Below are positions 27,016 to 36,909 of a stretch of DNA of 64,000 nucleotides, piece by piece (positions within the stretch are counted from its first letter, which is position 1; every line of letters begins with the position of its first letter). The translations under genes and the position numbers were made by a program. The notes beneath the pieces are model-generated. The model was not told the DNA's origin, made no database searches, and saw only the letters and a program-made list of their open reading frames with translations. The DNA is from Oxynema aestuarii AP17 (GTDB taxonomy: Bacteria > Cyanobacteriota > Cyanobacteriia > Cyanobacteriales > Laspinemataceae): assembly GCF_012295525.1 (NCBI RefSeq), contig NZ_CP051167.1:2232001-2296000 (forward strand). The letters are read 5' to 3'.

Positions 27016-27412
27016 TGTTATTCTGAGCCTGGACGGAAAAACTGCAAAAAGACGAACCCTCGTTCAAATCGTCTGTCCCTCCGAATCGAGGGGCGATCGG
27101 GCGATCCGAGTTTTCAGTTTGAAAGGGGGACGTAAGTAACGTGCATTTCGGGAATGTTCCGGATCCGAGCACACACAAGATCGAGCTACACCGATAAATA
27201 TTCCCAGCCGCTAATTTAGCTTGAATACAGAGGAAAAAAGATTTTGAATACTCCTCAATTCAAAACCATAGCCCTAAGATAACATAGGCTTTACGGACTC
27301 AGCAGCCGAGACCGATTGCGATCGCCATTCCCTCGGCACGGAGAGGTTGGCAAGGCCAAAACGTCTCAATTTTCTAGGACTTTCCCTTGCCGACCCCATA
27401 AACTTCACTCCC
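27016..27412. other. Spacer between ispG and the protease gene
   Basis: About 400 bp with no gene seen. It contains the 5' region of the protease gene (with an A/T-rich part at 27,190-27,290 that could carry its promoter) and the 3' end region of ispG. Confidence 0.45.
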
Positions 27413-28639
27413 TTACGGATCGATCCAACGACCGTCAGCCTTGATTAAGTTAATTAACTCTTCCACACCTTGATTTTCCGGGACTTTTTTAATTTCTTCC
27501 CTGCCTCGATATAAAGAAATATATCCCGGTTGCTTGCCGACATAGCCGTAATCCGCATCCGCCATTTCACCCGGACCGTTGACGATACAACCCATCACGG
27601 CAATATCGAGACCCGTCAGGTGTTTGGTCGCTTCGCGAACTTCGTGGAGAACCTCTTCGAGATTAAATAAAGTTCGACCGCAAGACGGACAGGCGACGTA
27701 CTCCACCATCGTTTTGCGCAAACCTAACGCCTGGAGGATGCTGTAACACACCGGAATTTCCTTTTCCGGGGCTTCGGTCAGCGACACGCGAATCGTATCG
27801 CCAATCCCTTCGGCGAGTAAGGTTCCGATCCCCGCCGTGGACTTAATGCGACCGTATTCGCCGTCTCCGGCTTCGGTGACACCCAAATGCAGGGGATAGT
27901 CCATTCCCAGTTCGTCCATGCGCTTGACCATCAAACGGTAAGCCGCCAACATCACGGGAACTCGCGATGCTTTCAGAGAAATAACTAAATTGTGAAAGTC
28001 GAGGGATTCGCAAATTTTGATAAATTCCAGGGCCGATTCGACCATCCCTTCCGGGGTATCGCCATAGGTAAAGAGCATTCGTTCGGCGAGGGAACCGTGG
28101 TTGACCCCAATTCGCATCGCTTTCCCTTGGTCGCGTAACGAAATCACCAACGGTTCGAGGGTTTCGCGAATTTTTTGGCCGATTTCGTCAAATTCCGCTT
28201 GGGTGTATTCCGTGCGATTGCCTTGCGGTTTTTCAAACACGTACAGTCCCGGGTTAATGCGGACTTTATCGACATGTTTGGCGACTTCCAAGGCGATTTT
28301 CATGCCGTTGTGATGGACGTCGGCGACCAGGGGAACGTCTTGATAAGTGGCGGCGAGTTGTTCTTTGATTTGAGCTAAGGCTTTGGCGTGGGCCATACTC
28401 GGAACGGTGACGCGCACGATCTCACAGCCGATTTCGTGCAGGCGACGGATGGCGGCGACGGACCCGGCCACATCGAGGGTATCCTCGTTAATCATCGATT
28501 GAACCACGACCGGATAACCGCCGCCGATGGTGACGTTGCCGACGGGAACCGGACGGGTCGAGCGACGGTGGATTGTAGTATCGGTGAGGGCGTCGCTGGG
28601 GGGGGTTGGGCTGAGGCTGGGATTGGGAAGTGTCTGCAT
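27413..28639 (-). CDS. ispG: 4-Hydroxy-3-methylbut-2-enyl-diphosphate synthase
   Basis: IspG (GcpE) is the 4Fe-4S enzyme that makes HMBPP in the MEP isoprenoid pathway, here fed by ferredoxin. The start ATG at 28637-28639 gives 408 residues, the usual cyanobacterial length; a longer frame to 28747 adds 36 unlikely residues. Family blocks are [43 protein letters not shown] and KVRINPGLY. The cluster-binding cysteines are in [10 protein letters not shown] and [12 protein letters not shown]. It shares its strand with the downstream protease gene but is 397 bp away from it. Confidence 0.97.
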   Translation of the reverse strand: MQTLPNPSLSPTPPSDALTDTTIHRRSTRPVPVGNVTIGGGYPVVVQSMINEDTLDVAGSVAAIRRLHEIGCEIVRVTVPSMAHAKALAQIKEQLAATYQDVPLVADVHHNGMKIALEVAKHVDKVRINPGLYVFEKPQGNRTEYTQAEFDEIGQKIRETLEPLVISLRDQGKAMRIGVNHGSLAERMLFTYGDTPEGMVESALEFIKICESLDFHNLVISLKASRVPVMLAAYRLMVKRMDELGMDYPLHLGVTEAGDGEYGRIKSTAGIGTLLAEGIGDTIRVSLTEAPEKEIPVCYSILQALGLRKTMVEYVACPSCGRTLFNLEEVLHEVREATKHLTGLDIAVMGCIVNGPGEMADADYGYVGKQPGYISLYRGREEIKKVPENQGVEELINLIKADGRWIDP

Positions 28640-29119
28640 ACGGTAGGTTGGTGATAGGTGCAAAAACGTCGATCGCCGAGAGGATGCGCAAGCTGTTGGG
28701 TTGGCTGCTTCGAGTCCGGGCGATCGCGCGATCGAAGTATTGGGCAAACTCCTGTTTTTCAGGGTGCCACAAAGCGGGTTCGTTTTGGTGGTTGGCCCCA
28801 GAGAAATTGGGCAGAAGTGGGGGGGAAGCGGTAGAAGTCGAAACGACTCAGTTGCTGGGGGGCGCGTCAGTAACGTCCCGATTCCCGCGACGTCGGAGGG
28901 GGGGAACCTCGGATCGAAATGGGCGCGAGTTAGCGTATGCTACCGACTAAAATTCAAGTTAATCGAGGCGAGCGACCGTTCCGACGAATGGGAGGGGTCT
29001 GCATCAAAGTCTCTCTTGATTTGCGTGCGGAGGTCATCGTCGCGGCTTGTCAATTTCGGGCTGTTTGCTGTTGCCTTTCACGGGAGCGATCGCTCCTTTG
29101 CCATTTACTCGATAAACCC
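28640..29119. other. Divergent intergenic region, ispG / tandem kinase
   Basis: About 480 bp between divergent genes with no recognised gene. Frames run through on the plus strand but have no family features. It should contain promoters for both genes. HIP1-type sites lie near 28,668 and 28,720-28,732. Confidence 0.4.
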
Positions 29120-32100
29120 ATGATCGGAACTGTTCTTAAAGGGCGCTACAAACTCGTTAAAAACCTCAAACGAGGGGCTTTTGGCCGCATTTATCTCGCC
29201 GAAATTTACGAAGCGGCTGGGGAGGAACCCGTCGTCCAACAGCCAGCAGTGAAGCAATTGTGCATCGTCCGCCATTTCCAACCGAATCTCGCCGAACCGT
29301 CAATTCTCAAAGAGGCGCGCTGGCGGTTTGAAACGGAAGTGCAACGGTTGGAGGCGCTCGAAAACTGTCCCGACGTGGCTCATATCTGCGATGCTTTCGA
29401 GGACGAGGAGCAATTTTATACCGTTGAAGACTATATCGAAGGGCACGATCTCGGGGAAGAAATCGGCGAGGGTCGCCGTTGGAATGACCGACAAGCGATT
29501 AATTTGCTCTACGACGTGCTGAAGATTTTAGAGTACGTTCATGGTTATGATATCGTGCATCGTAATATCAAACCGTCCAATTTGATCCGACGGCGCCAAG
29601 ATGGGGGGATCGCCGCGATCGATTTTGGGAGTTTGAAAGAGATTGAAACGCTGGCGATCGCCGCGCAAGGACAGGTGACGACGGCGGCGATCGGAACGCC
29701 GGGTTACATGAGTATCGAACAACTCGGCGGCAAACCGACGGCGAGCAGCGATCTTTACGCTTTGGGAATGACGGCGATTCAAGCCTTAACGGGGATGTCG
29801 CCGCGCCAATTGCAAAGACATCCACAAACGGGTCTGTTGATGTGGCGTCCTTTAGTCGAAGTCGATGCTCGTTTGGCGGATATTTTAGATCGGATGGTGC
29901 ATACGGATTTAAACGAGCGCTACCAACGGGCAAAAGACGTGCTTGAAGATCTCAAAAACTTACATCGGATTGGCGAAGTCGTTGACAATCGCTATCAAAT
30001 ATTAAGGGAATTAGGTGAAGGTCAATTAGACCGCACTTGGTTGGCGAAAGATTTGCAGCGTACTGGGCAAAGTTATTGCATTCTCAAACAACTCAAAATT
30101 GACAATCACGAAGCGTTCCCGTTGTGGGAGGCGCGCAATTTATTCGATACGGAAGCCCAAATTCTGCACGGGTTGGGAACCCACGATCGCATCCCCCAAT
30201 TACTGGCGGATTTTGAGGCGAACGGGCAGTTGTATTTAGTTCGCGAGTATGTCGAAGGCGAATCGCTCCAGGATAAATTGATGGCGGGAGAGCGCTTCGA
30301 CGAAGGACAAACGATCGCGTTTCTCAAAGATATTTTAGAAACGCTCAAATTCGTTCACGAACAAAATACCATTCACCAAGATCTCAAACCGTCGAGTGCG
30401 ATCGTGCGCGGATCCGATGGCAAAATTGCCCTGACCGATTTCGGATCGGTCAAACAAATCAGTACCCTGACCATCGAGGGGGGGCAACTCAAGAGTGTGG
30501 GGGTGGTGGGAACGCCGGGATATATGCCGAAAGAGCAGCAAGTCGGCAATCCGCGCCCGAATAGCGATATTTACGCGGTCGGGGCGATCGCCATTCACTT
30601 GTTGACGGGAATTCACCCGACCCATCTCGGTCGCGATCCGGAAACTGGGGAGTTGAGCTGGCGCCAACACGCGACGGTGACCGAGGGATTGGCCCGCATT
30701 CTCGACAAGATGGTGTTGAGTTATTTCCGCGATCGCTACGGGTCGGCGTCGGAGGTGTTGGCGGATTTGGCCCAACTCGATGCGAACCGTTCCGACACGC
30801 CAGAAAAGGCGATCGCGCCGTCTCCCACTCCGACCGATCCGCCTCGCGATCGCCAAAGACCCCGGAATCGCTCCTCGGGAACCGGATTGGCTCCCTCGCC
30901 GAAATGGATGTGGGGCGTGGCCGTTGCGGCGGCGGTGGCGCTGGTGGCGGCGCTGGTGTCCCTCGTCGTTCAGATGCAGCAGGCGCGATCGCAAATGCAA
31001 CAAGCGGATGGGTTCGTCGATCGCGCCAACGAATTACTCGCCGCCGAAGAGCCGAACGCGGCGAACGAAGAATGCTACAAAGCCTTGGCGGTGGCGGCGG
31101 ATTACGCTCGCTCTTGGCAGTGTAGCGGCGATGCGTTCTATACCTTGGGCCGTCACGAGTTGGCGGCGATCGCCTATAAAAAAGCATTGGACCTCGATCC
31201 CGATACGGCCCGGTTGTGGGGCGATCGCGCTAAAGTCCTCGCCGAACTGGAACGACCGGCGGAAGCCTTGGTCGCTTACGACCGCGCCTTACAACTGGAT
31301 CCGACGTTGTTGAGCGCGCGGTCGGGTCGCGGTCGGGCTTTATTAGCGTTGGAACGCTACGAAGAGGCGATCGAACAGTTCCAAACTGTCGCCGAACAAG
31401 AACCGAACAATCTGGAGGCGTGGGAACGACAAGCGGAAGCTTTAGATGCCTTAAACCGCCCCGAAGACGCACGACAAGCTTACGAAGGAGCCTTGCAAGC
31501 TTACGCCAGCGCGATCGCCCGCGAACCGGACAATCCGGAACTGTGGGCGGCCCAAGGACGCATTTTAGGCCAGCTCGATCGCCTCGACGAAGCCCTCGAT
31601 TCCGTAGATCGGGCGTTGGAATTGGACCCGAATGCGGCGCCGATCTGGCAGAAAAAAGGCGGCTTGTTAGTGCGCTTGCAGCGATTTTACGACGCTCGGG
31701 ATGCCTTCGATCGCGCCCTCGAACTCGATCCGAACTCGGCGGCGGCGTGGTACGACCTGGCGTCGTTACTCAGTACGGGGTTGCTGCGCTACGATTCCGG
31801 CGTCGCCGCCTACAATCGCGCGATCGAATTACAACCCGACTTCGCCGCCGCTTGGCGCGATCGCGGTATCGCTCAAACCTTGTTAGGACGCTACCAAGCG
31901 GCCCTCGATTCGTTCGATCGCGCGTTGGAAATCGACCCGCAAGATTACAAAACCTGGGCCCGTCGCGGCGTCGTCTTTAATGAGTTGCGCCGTTACGACG
32001 AGGCGATCGAATCGTTCGATCGCGCCGTGGAACTCGAAACCGACGATGCCTTTGTCTGGGTTTCGCGCGGGATTGCCCTCGAATCCCTCGAACGCTACGA

Positions 32101-32203
32101 GGAAGCCCTCGACTCTTACGAACGGGCGATCGCTATCGATCCGGATTATCAACTGGCCCTCGACTATCGCCGTTCGGTCCGCGATCTCCTGGGCCGCTAT
32201 TAA
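29120..32203 (+). CDS. Tandem Ser/Thr protein kinase-like domains with membrane helix and TPR repeats
   Basis: The ATG at 29120 begins MIGTVLKGRYKLVKNL, a standard kinase N-terminus, and gives 1027 residues; the open frame upstream lacks conserved features. Kinase domain 1 (about 10-270) has glycine loop KRGAFGRIYLAE and IDFGSLKE, but its catalytic loop reads HRNIKPSN, with Asn148 in place of the catalytic Asp. Domain 2 (about 290-550) has an imperfect glycine loop (GEGQLDRTW), catalytic loop HQDLKPSS (Asp kept; Arg to Gln, metal-binding Asn to Ser) and TDFGSVKQ. A transmembrane helix (about 596-618) is followed by about nine TPR units to the end, which would be outside the cytoplasm. Domain 1 is likely a pseudokinase and domain 2 may be weakly active or inactive. 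cca follows after 32 bp. Confidence 0.88.
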   Translation: MIGTVLKGRYKLVKNLKRGAFGRIYLAEIYEAAGEEPVVQQPAVKQLCIVRHFQPNLAEPSILKEARWRFETEVQRLEALENCPDVAHICDAFEDEEQFYTVEDYIEGHDLGEEIGEGRRWNDRQAINLLYDVLKILEYVHGYDIVHRNIKPSNLIRRRQDGGIAAIDFGSLKEIETLAIAAQGQVTTAAIGTPGYMSIEQLGGKPTASSDLYALGMTAIQALTGMSPRQLQRHPQTGLLMWRPLVEVDARLADILDRMVHTDLNERYQRAKDVLEDLKNLHRIGEVVDNRYQILRELGEGQLDRTWLAKDLQRTGQSYCILKQLKIDNHEAFPLWEARNLFDTEAQILHGLGTHDRIPQLLADFEANGQLYLVREYVEGESLQDKLMAGERFDEGQTIAFLKDILETLKFVHEQNTIHQDLKPSSAIVRGSDGKIALTDFGSVKQISTLTIEGGQLKSVGVVGTPGYMPKEQQVGNPRPNSDIYAVGAIAIHLLTGIHPTHLGRDPETGELSWRQHATVTEGLARILDKMVLSYFRDRYGSASEVLADLAQLDANRSDTPEKAIAPSPTPTDPPRDRQRPRNRSSGTGLAPSPKWMWGVAVAAAVALVAALVSLVVQMQQARSQMQQADGFVDRANELLAAEEPNAANEECYKALAVAADYARSWQCSGDAFYTLGRHELAAIAYKKALDLDPDTARLWGDRAKVLAELERPAEALVAYDRALQLDPTLLSARSGRGRALLALERYEEAIEQFQTVAEQEPNNLEAWERQAEALDALNRPEDARQAYEGALQAYASAIAREPDNPELWAAQGRILGQLDRLDEALDSVDRALELDPNAAPIWQKKGGLLVRLQRFYDARDAFDRALELDPNSAAAWYDLASLLSTGLLRYDSGVAAYNRAIELQPDFAAAWRDRGIAQTLLGRYQAALDSFDRALEIDPQDYKTWARRGVVFNELRRYDEAIESFDRAVELETDDAFVWVSRGIALESLERYEEALDSYERAIAIDPDYQLALDYRRSVRDLLGRY

Positions 32204-32235
32204 CCTCAACCGTCCTCCGCCCTCCCCCTTTCCCC

Positions 32236-33513
32236 GTGTCTATCCTTTTTCCCGACTCCTGGCCGTTCGATCTCAACTTACTGCCCCCGGATGCCTATTT
32301 GGTGGGCGGAGCGGTTCGCGACAGCCTCCTCAAGCGGCGATCGCCCCACTTAGACCTCGATTTCGTCTTGCCGCGTCAGGCGGTCACCACGGCGCGGCAA
32401 ATTGCCAATCGCTACAAGGCGGGATTCGTCCTCTTGGATGCAGAACGGCGGATCGCCCGGGTGGTCTTCGATCGCGCTACGGTCGATTTCGCCAAACTCG
32501 AAGGGACGAACTTGGTGGCAGATTTACAGCGCCGAGATTACACGATTAACGCGATCGCCTACAACCCCCACACCGGAGAATGGCTCGACCCCCTCGGCGG
32601 ACGAGCCGATCTGGAACGCCGGGTGCTGCGGATGGTCTCGCCGACCAACTTAGCCGACGACCCCCTGCGGTTGTTGCGCGCTTACCGTCAAGCCGCTCAA
32701 TTGAATTTCGCGATCGAAGCCCAAACTCAAGGGGCGATCGCCCAGTTAGCCCGCCTGTTGCGGCAAGTGGCGCCGGAACGCATTCAAACGGAGTTGGAAT
32801 ACCTGCTCGACTGTCCCTCCGGGGGCGAGTGGATCGCTGCCGCCTGGGAGGTGGGCTTGCTACAGCCCTATTTCCCCGACGCTACGGGCGATCGCCTCCG
32901 GATCGCTGCCGAAATCGAACGGGCGGCGGCGGCGATCGGCGATCGCTGGCCCGCGTTAAAACAGGAATTTGCACAAAACCTGCACCCTCGTTTCAAGGTG
33001 TCCGGCTACCGGGCGATCGCCAAATTAGCCACCTTGCTCCCTCGGGAGGTCAAAGCGGCGGAAACGCAACTGATGCAGTTGAAGTTCAGCCGCGCCCAAA
33101 TGCACGCCGCCGTGCGTACTCTCAAAGGTTGGCTGCGCTTGACGACGGAGACGGCAGAGTTATCGGCGCTGGATTTAAACCACTCGTCGCCGCGATCGCT
33201 GTATTTTCTGTTTGAGGCGGTCGATAACATGTTTCCGGCCCTGGTGGCGATCGCCGTCGCCGGGGGAATGCCCCTCGATGCCTGGTCCGGGGCGATCGCG
33301 CGCTACCTCGACCCGCAAGATATCATCGCCCATCCGACTCCCTTGGTGACCGGAAAACAACTGATGCAAGCCCTCGGACTTCGAGGCGGTCCGCAAATCG
33401 GCCAGCTTCTGGCGGACATTCAACTGGCGCGGGTCGAGGGTCGCATTCACACCCCAGAAGACGCCCTCGATTTTGCGGCCCAATGCCGCGATCGCGGTGT
33501 CGGCGGATCCTAA
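32236..33513 (+). CDS. cca: CCA tRNA nucleotidyltransferase / poly(A) polymerase family
   Basis: The 425-residue class II nucleotidyltransferase starts at GTG 32236. The head domain has LVGGAVRDSLLKR and the metal-binding LDLDFVLP. RRDYTINAIAYNPHTGEWLDPLGG and DDPLRLLRAYRQAAQL then give the neck with nucleotide-selecting residues (the EDxxR-like region). The C-terminal body is helical and carries no HD phosphohydrolase motif. Enzymes of this type add CCA, C or A to tRNA 3' ends; in some cyanobacteria the work is split between two enzymes, so exact specificity is not certain. It lies 32 bp after the kinase-TPR gene. Confidence 0.92.
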   Translation: MSILFPDSWPFDLNLLPPDAYLVGGAVRDSLLKRRSPHLDLDFVLPRQAVTTARQIANRYKAGFVLLDAERRIARVVFDRATVDFAKLEGTNLVADLQRRDYTINAIAYNPHTGEWLDPLGGRADLERRVLRMVSPTNLADDPLRLLRAYRQAAQLNFAIEAQTQGAIAQLARLLRQVAPERIQTELEYLLDCPSGGEWIAAAWEVGLLQPYFPDATGDRLRIAAEIERAAAAIGDRWPALKQEFAQNLHPRFKVSGYRAIAKLATLLPREVKAAETQLMQLKFSRAQMHAAVRTLKGWLRLTTETAELSALDLNHSSPRSLYFLFEAVDNMFPALVAIAVAGGMPLDAWSGAIARYLDPQDIIAHPTPLVTGKQLMQALGLRGGPQIGQLLADIQLARVEGRIHTPEDALDFAAQCRDRGVGGS

Positions 33514-33799
33514 ATAAATTGTTAATCCTAAGAGGCGAGATCGAGGCGGCGCAAGGCGATCGCCCTTCGCCACCATCCTTGCTACAGGTCTTTTTGTCAA
33601 AGGGACGATTTTCGCAAGCACTGAAAATGAATGTGCTAAACTGAGTAATCTAGCGAATTAACTAGATGCTCGGCCCTCTCTGAGCCGTTGAGCTCCCTCG
33701 CTTAGAGGTCAGCCAAGCGCCAACAAGACAGAGCGAGTCAGACAAGCGAAAGAGTTGCTCGGCGCTAATCAATTCGCTGGTTGTTTTTTAGAGGTGAGA

Positions 33800-34003
33800 A
33801 TGGCTAAACGCCGTAATCTGAAAAAAGAAAAAGCTTTACGTAACGAAGCTTACGCGCGCAAGTATCGCAGACGGTCTAATGCAGGTCGTTTTGGCAAACG
33901 GCGCTACGCAAGTAAGAATACGACAGGTTCGGGCAGCAACTTCGATCGAAACGAAGGCGATAACGACGATAACAACAACAACAACGACGATGACAATCAA
34001 TAA
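33800..34003 (+). CDS. Small very basic cyanobacterial protein with Asn/Asp-rich tail
   Basis: The ATG at 33800 follows a clear ribosome site (GAGGTGA, 33791-33797) and gives 67 residues. The N-terminal 40 are strongly basic (MAKRRNLKKEKALRNEAYAR, then KYRRRSNAGRFGKRR). The last 20 are Asn/Asp repeats (GDNDDNNNNNDDDNQ). I recognise the basic part as a conserved small cyanobacterial protein of unknown role, with RNA or ribosome binding plausible from its charge. The leader from about 33,620 is long and could be structured. A 45-bp longer frame to 33755 is rejected. Confidence 0.8.
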   Translation: MAKRRNLKKEKALRNEAYARKYRRRSNAGRFGKRRYASKNTTGSGSNFDRNEGDNDDNNNNNDDDNQ

Positions 34004-34107
34004 GTCAGTTTGACTGCCACTGGGCGAGTCGTCGTCTTGTTCGTAAGATTGAACGAGTTTGTTGCTCTCAACTGCCGAACAGTTTCAGATCTCGAACTGC
34101 AACATCT

Positions 34108-34148
34108 AAAAAGTTTTGGGTCATCGAGGAGGTGGCTCAAAACTTTTT
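34108..34148 (+). terminator. Hairpin with T-run after the small basic protein gene
   Basis: The stem AAAAAGTTTTG/CAAAACTTTTT (11 bp) has a 19-nt loop and is followed by GAGTTTTTGG. It lies 105 bp after the stop of the small basic protein gene. Confidence 0.6.
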
Positions 34149-34205
34149 GAGTTTTTGGGGAGTAGGGAGTAAGCTGCTCGCCATTGATATAGGAAAAAAA
34201 TTCTA

Positions 34206-34243
34206 CTAACCCAAATAGGGAGCAAGATGCTCCCCCTCCCAAG
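34206..34243. repeat. Palindromic repeat GGGAGCAAGATGCTCCC type, copy 1
   Basis: The sequence around GGGAGCAAGATGCTCCC, followed by CCTCCCAAGGGTTTCA, matches a second copy at about 49,936-49,970. A related truncated motif (GGGAGTAAGCTGCTCG) lies 40 bp upstream. Dispersed repeats of this type are common in filamentous cyanobacteria. Confidence 0.7.
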
Positions 34244-34295
34244 GGTTTCACCATGGACACGGCATTGCCATCATGTTGTTTAAATGTCTAACAGT

Positions 34296-35477
34296 TTAGC
34301 TTTTCCAAAGGCTCACGAACGGCGGAAAAGACCGATTTTCTAATTGCTGGTTGACCCAGAATGCCGCACGATCGCCCGAGTTTAATGCCGTTTCAATCGA
34401 ACTAAAATGGCTTAAATGTGTGTTATCTTGGCACCAATCCCCCGCACAAGCGACGATCGCGGGCTGGGTGGACGCCAGTAGCGGTCCGTGGTGGGGACGG
34501 CGACAGAAGGCGTAACGCCAGCGATGGACTTGCCACCACTCCGGTCGGTCGAGCCAAGGAAACAATGTTTCTGAGGCGCGATCGCGCAATGCTTGTGCCA
34601 CTAAAGTAAGATCGTTTGTATCTAAATAAGTTTCGGCAAATGCGGCGCTACTGTGGAACACGAAAACGGGGGCGCGATCGCCCGTGCGTTTGCTGCTTTC
34701 CCAACTCACCGAGGCGAGAACGGGGTCTCTTGGGAAGCGAACCGCGCGCCAGGGGGGCGATCGCCGCAGGATCTCCCCTTGTTTGTCCGGGGAATAGCCC
34801 GCGATCTCGGTAATGCACGGGTCATATTCCACCGATCGCGCGGTATCGAGGAAATGGGGCGAGAAATGGCCGTTTACCGTTTCTAACAGGGTCACCGCTT
34901 GCGGCGCGGGAGTGGCGAGGACGATCGCCGTCGCCGTTAACTCCATCGGCGTCGCGTCACTGCGATCGCTTCCCGTGGCTTCGAGGGCAATATACCAAGT
35001 ACGATCCGGGGTGGGGGCGATCGCCACGGCCCGCCGTTGTCGCCAAATCTCCAGTCCGGAGGCGAGATATTTGGCGATTCGGTTGATCCCTGCGGGAGAA
35101 ACATAGGCGGGCGACCAGTGCGTATTTTTTACAAAACTTTCGCCGTCGAATTCGTAAATCGTATCCGTCCAAGGGGCGATCGCCTCTCGCCGAGAGATCG
35201 CAGTAAGGATACCTTGCATGAATTTCCCCTGCACCGACCACGCGGGTAAACCGAGATCGGCATGGGTATCGTGCATTCGCCGGGTCGCAACTCGTCCGCC
35301 GACCCCTCGGGATTTTTCGACGATGACGACGCGATAACCGATTTGGCGTAATCGTCGGGCGGCGATCGATCCTGCCATTCCGGCGCCGACGATCGCCACG
35401 TCAACTTGGGGTAAATGATGATTTGAATCTTCTGATAAACGATCGTGCATGGCATCTGAAACTTGAGAACGAATCAA
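34296..35477 (-). CDS. FAD/NAD(P)-dependent oxidoreductase, renalase/amine-oxidase-like
   Basis: The 393-residue protein begins with a Rossmann dinucleotide motif (VDVAIVGAGMAGSIAARRL) followed by GYRVVIVEKSRGVGGRVATR, the GG motif of the flavin amine-oxidase/renalase superfamily. Near the end, ACAGDWCQDNTHLSHFSSIE is the usual FAD-contacting C-terminal block. No membrane segments are present. The substrate is unknown. The first ATG (35475-35477) and ATG at codon 10 (MHDRLSED) are both possible starts. It lies upstream of nothing obvious; menB on the same strand ends 125 bp away on its 5' side. Confidence 0.85.
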   Translation of the reverse strand: MIRSQVSDAMHDRLSEDSNHHLPQVDVAIVGAGMAGSIAARRLRQIGYRVVIVEKSRGVGGRVATRRMHDTHADLGLPAWSVQGKFMQGILTAISRREAIAPWTDTIYEFDGESFVKNTHWSPAYVSPAGINRIAKYLASGLEIWRQRRAVAIAPTPDRTWYIALEATGSDRSDATPMELTATAIVLATPAPQAVTLLETVNGHFSPHFLDTARSVEYDPCITEIAGYSPDKQGEILRRSPPWRAVRFPRDPVLASVSWESSKRTGDRAPVFVFHSSAAFAETYLDTNDLTLVAQALRDRASETLFPWLDRPEWWQVHRWRYAFCRRPHHGPLLASTQPAIVACAGDWCQDNTHLSHFSSIETALNSGDRAAFWVNQQLENRSFPPFVSLWKS

Positions 35478-35601
35478 AATTGCGACAGGCGATCGCCGTT
35501 ATTCCTAGAAATTTTCTTGACTGAAATTGGGCGATCGAGCAGTATTGACCCCTCGGCGATCGCCCAATTTTGACGAATAACGAAAGTTTATCCCCCCCCA
35601 A

Positions 35602-36435
35602 TTAAGGCAGCCAAGGATATTGACGAAAGTCCGGCGATCGCTTTTCTAAAAAGGCTTTTTTCCCTTCCGATCCTTCTTCAGTCATGTAATACAACAAGGT
35701 GGCATTGCCCGCCAATTCTTGCAATCCCGCTTGACCGTCGCAGTCTGCATTAAATGCCGCTTTCAAACAACGAATCGCGATCGGACTTTTCTCTAAAATT
35801 TCTTGCGCCCATTTCACTCCCTCAGCTTCGAGTTGTTCCACCGGAACCACGCAATTGACTAAACCCATTTCTAAAGCTTGTTGGGCGTCGTACTGACGAC
35901 AGAGAAACCAAATTTCTCGGGCTTTTTTCTGTCCGACAATTCGCGCCAAATAACTCGACCCAAAACCGCCGTCAAAACTGCCGACTTTCGGTCCGGTTTG
36001 TCCGAAAATTGCATTGTCCGCCGCGATCGTTAAATCGCAAATAACGTGCAGGACGTGACCGCCACCGATCGCGTATCCGGCGACTAACGCAATCACCACT
36101 TTAGGCATCGACCGGATCAGTCGTTGCAAATCGAGGACGTTTAAACGCGGAACCCCCGCATCGTCGATATAACCCGCGTCACCGCGCACGCTTTGATCGC
36201 CCCCCGAACAGAAGGCATATTTCCCATCGCTGTGCGGTCCAGCCCCGGTGAGCAGAACCACGCCGATATTGCCGTCTTCCCGGGCATCTAAAAACGCCTC
36301 GTACAACTCGAAAACCGTTTTCGGACGGAAAGCATTACGCTTGTGAGGGCGATCGATGGTAATTTTGGCGATGCCATCACTTTTGTGATATTGGATATCT
36401 TCGTAAGTTTTAACGGTTTGCCATTGGATGTCCAT
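35602..36435 (-). CDS. menB: 1,4-Dihydroxy-2-naphthoyl-CoA synthase
   Basis: MenB closes the naphthoquinone ring in phylloquinone (photosystem I quinone) synthesis. The 277-residue crotonase-fold protein has the MenB-specific blocks [47 protein letters not shown] and [40 protein letters not shown] is followed by the C-terminal [13 protein letters not shown]. Length and motif order are normal. No other men gene is adjacent. Upstream is a short non-coding stretch and a small membrane-protein frame on the same strand. Confidence 0.97.
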   Translation of the reverse strand: MDIQWQTVKTYEDIQYHKSDGIAKITIDRPHKRNAFRPKTVFELYEAFLDAREDGNIGVVLLTGAGPHSDGKYAFCSGGDQSVRGDAGYIDDAGVPRLNVLDLQRLIRSMPKVVIALVAGYAIGGGHVLHVICDLTIAADNAIFGQTGPKVGSFDGGFGSSYLARIVGQKKAREIWFLCRQYDAQQALEMGLVNCVVPVEQLEAEGVKWAQEILEKSPIAIRCLKAAFNADCDGQAGLQELAGNATLLYYMTEEGSEGKKAFLEKRSPDFRQYPWLP

Positions 36436-36683
36436 ACAACTTATGCGATCGCGACTTCAGCTTGAGAATTGTACCGCTTTCGCGGCGAACGTGGGCAGTG
36501 GCGATCGCCTTTTCCCCACCAGTCCGTCCTCAAAAATCGTTTTTTTTCGGTTTTTCTCTTTGCCGTCGAGTGCCGATCCCCTAGATCCTACAAAGTTAGA
36601 CTCGAATGCTACTCCCCCGAGTAAAAAAGAGATATTAAATCTGTATTTTCTTTCAAACGAGAAAAGTTTTAGTGCTAGTTTTA

Positions 36684-36839
36684 TCAAACTTGGAGGCGAT
36701 CGACCCTCACAACACTGAGGGGATCGACGGGCTGTTGTTTCCGCTTATTTTCCTCAATTTGTTCGATCAAACTCCAAAGCGCCAGGAACAAGATCGCAAT
36801 CATAAATAAGATCGAAAATCCTATACTTCCCTCTTTCAT
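36684..36839 (-). CDS. Possible 51-aa single-helix membrane protein
   Basis: A short frame on the minus strand runs from ATG 36837-36839 to TGA 36684-36686. It reads MKEGSIGFSILFMIAILFLA followed by LWSLIEQIEENKRKQQPVD. Residues 6-25 form one clean hydrophobic helix, followed by a charged cytoplasmic-type tail. A GGGGG lies 8-9 nt before the ATG. It fills most of the gap between the aminotransferase gene and menB. Such one-helix proteins are common in thylakoid complexes, but I do not recognise this one. The case rests on the topology and ribosome site only. Confidence 0.45.
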   Translation of the reverse strand: MKEGSIGFSILFMIAILFLALWSLIEQIEENKRKQQPVDPLSVVRVDRLQV

Positions 36840-36909
36840 GGAGATGCCCCCAGTATTTTTATTTAACTGGGTTTATTATTCCCGATCGCCTCTTGAATCT
36901 TATCGGATC

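Noticed and set aside
28640-28747. Longer start for ispG
   Set aside because: It would add 36 residues not found in the family; the 408-residue form has standard length.
28937-29119. Longer start for the tandem kinase gene
   Set aside because: The extra 61 residues lack conservation features, and the kinase N-terminus begins naturally at ATG 29120.
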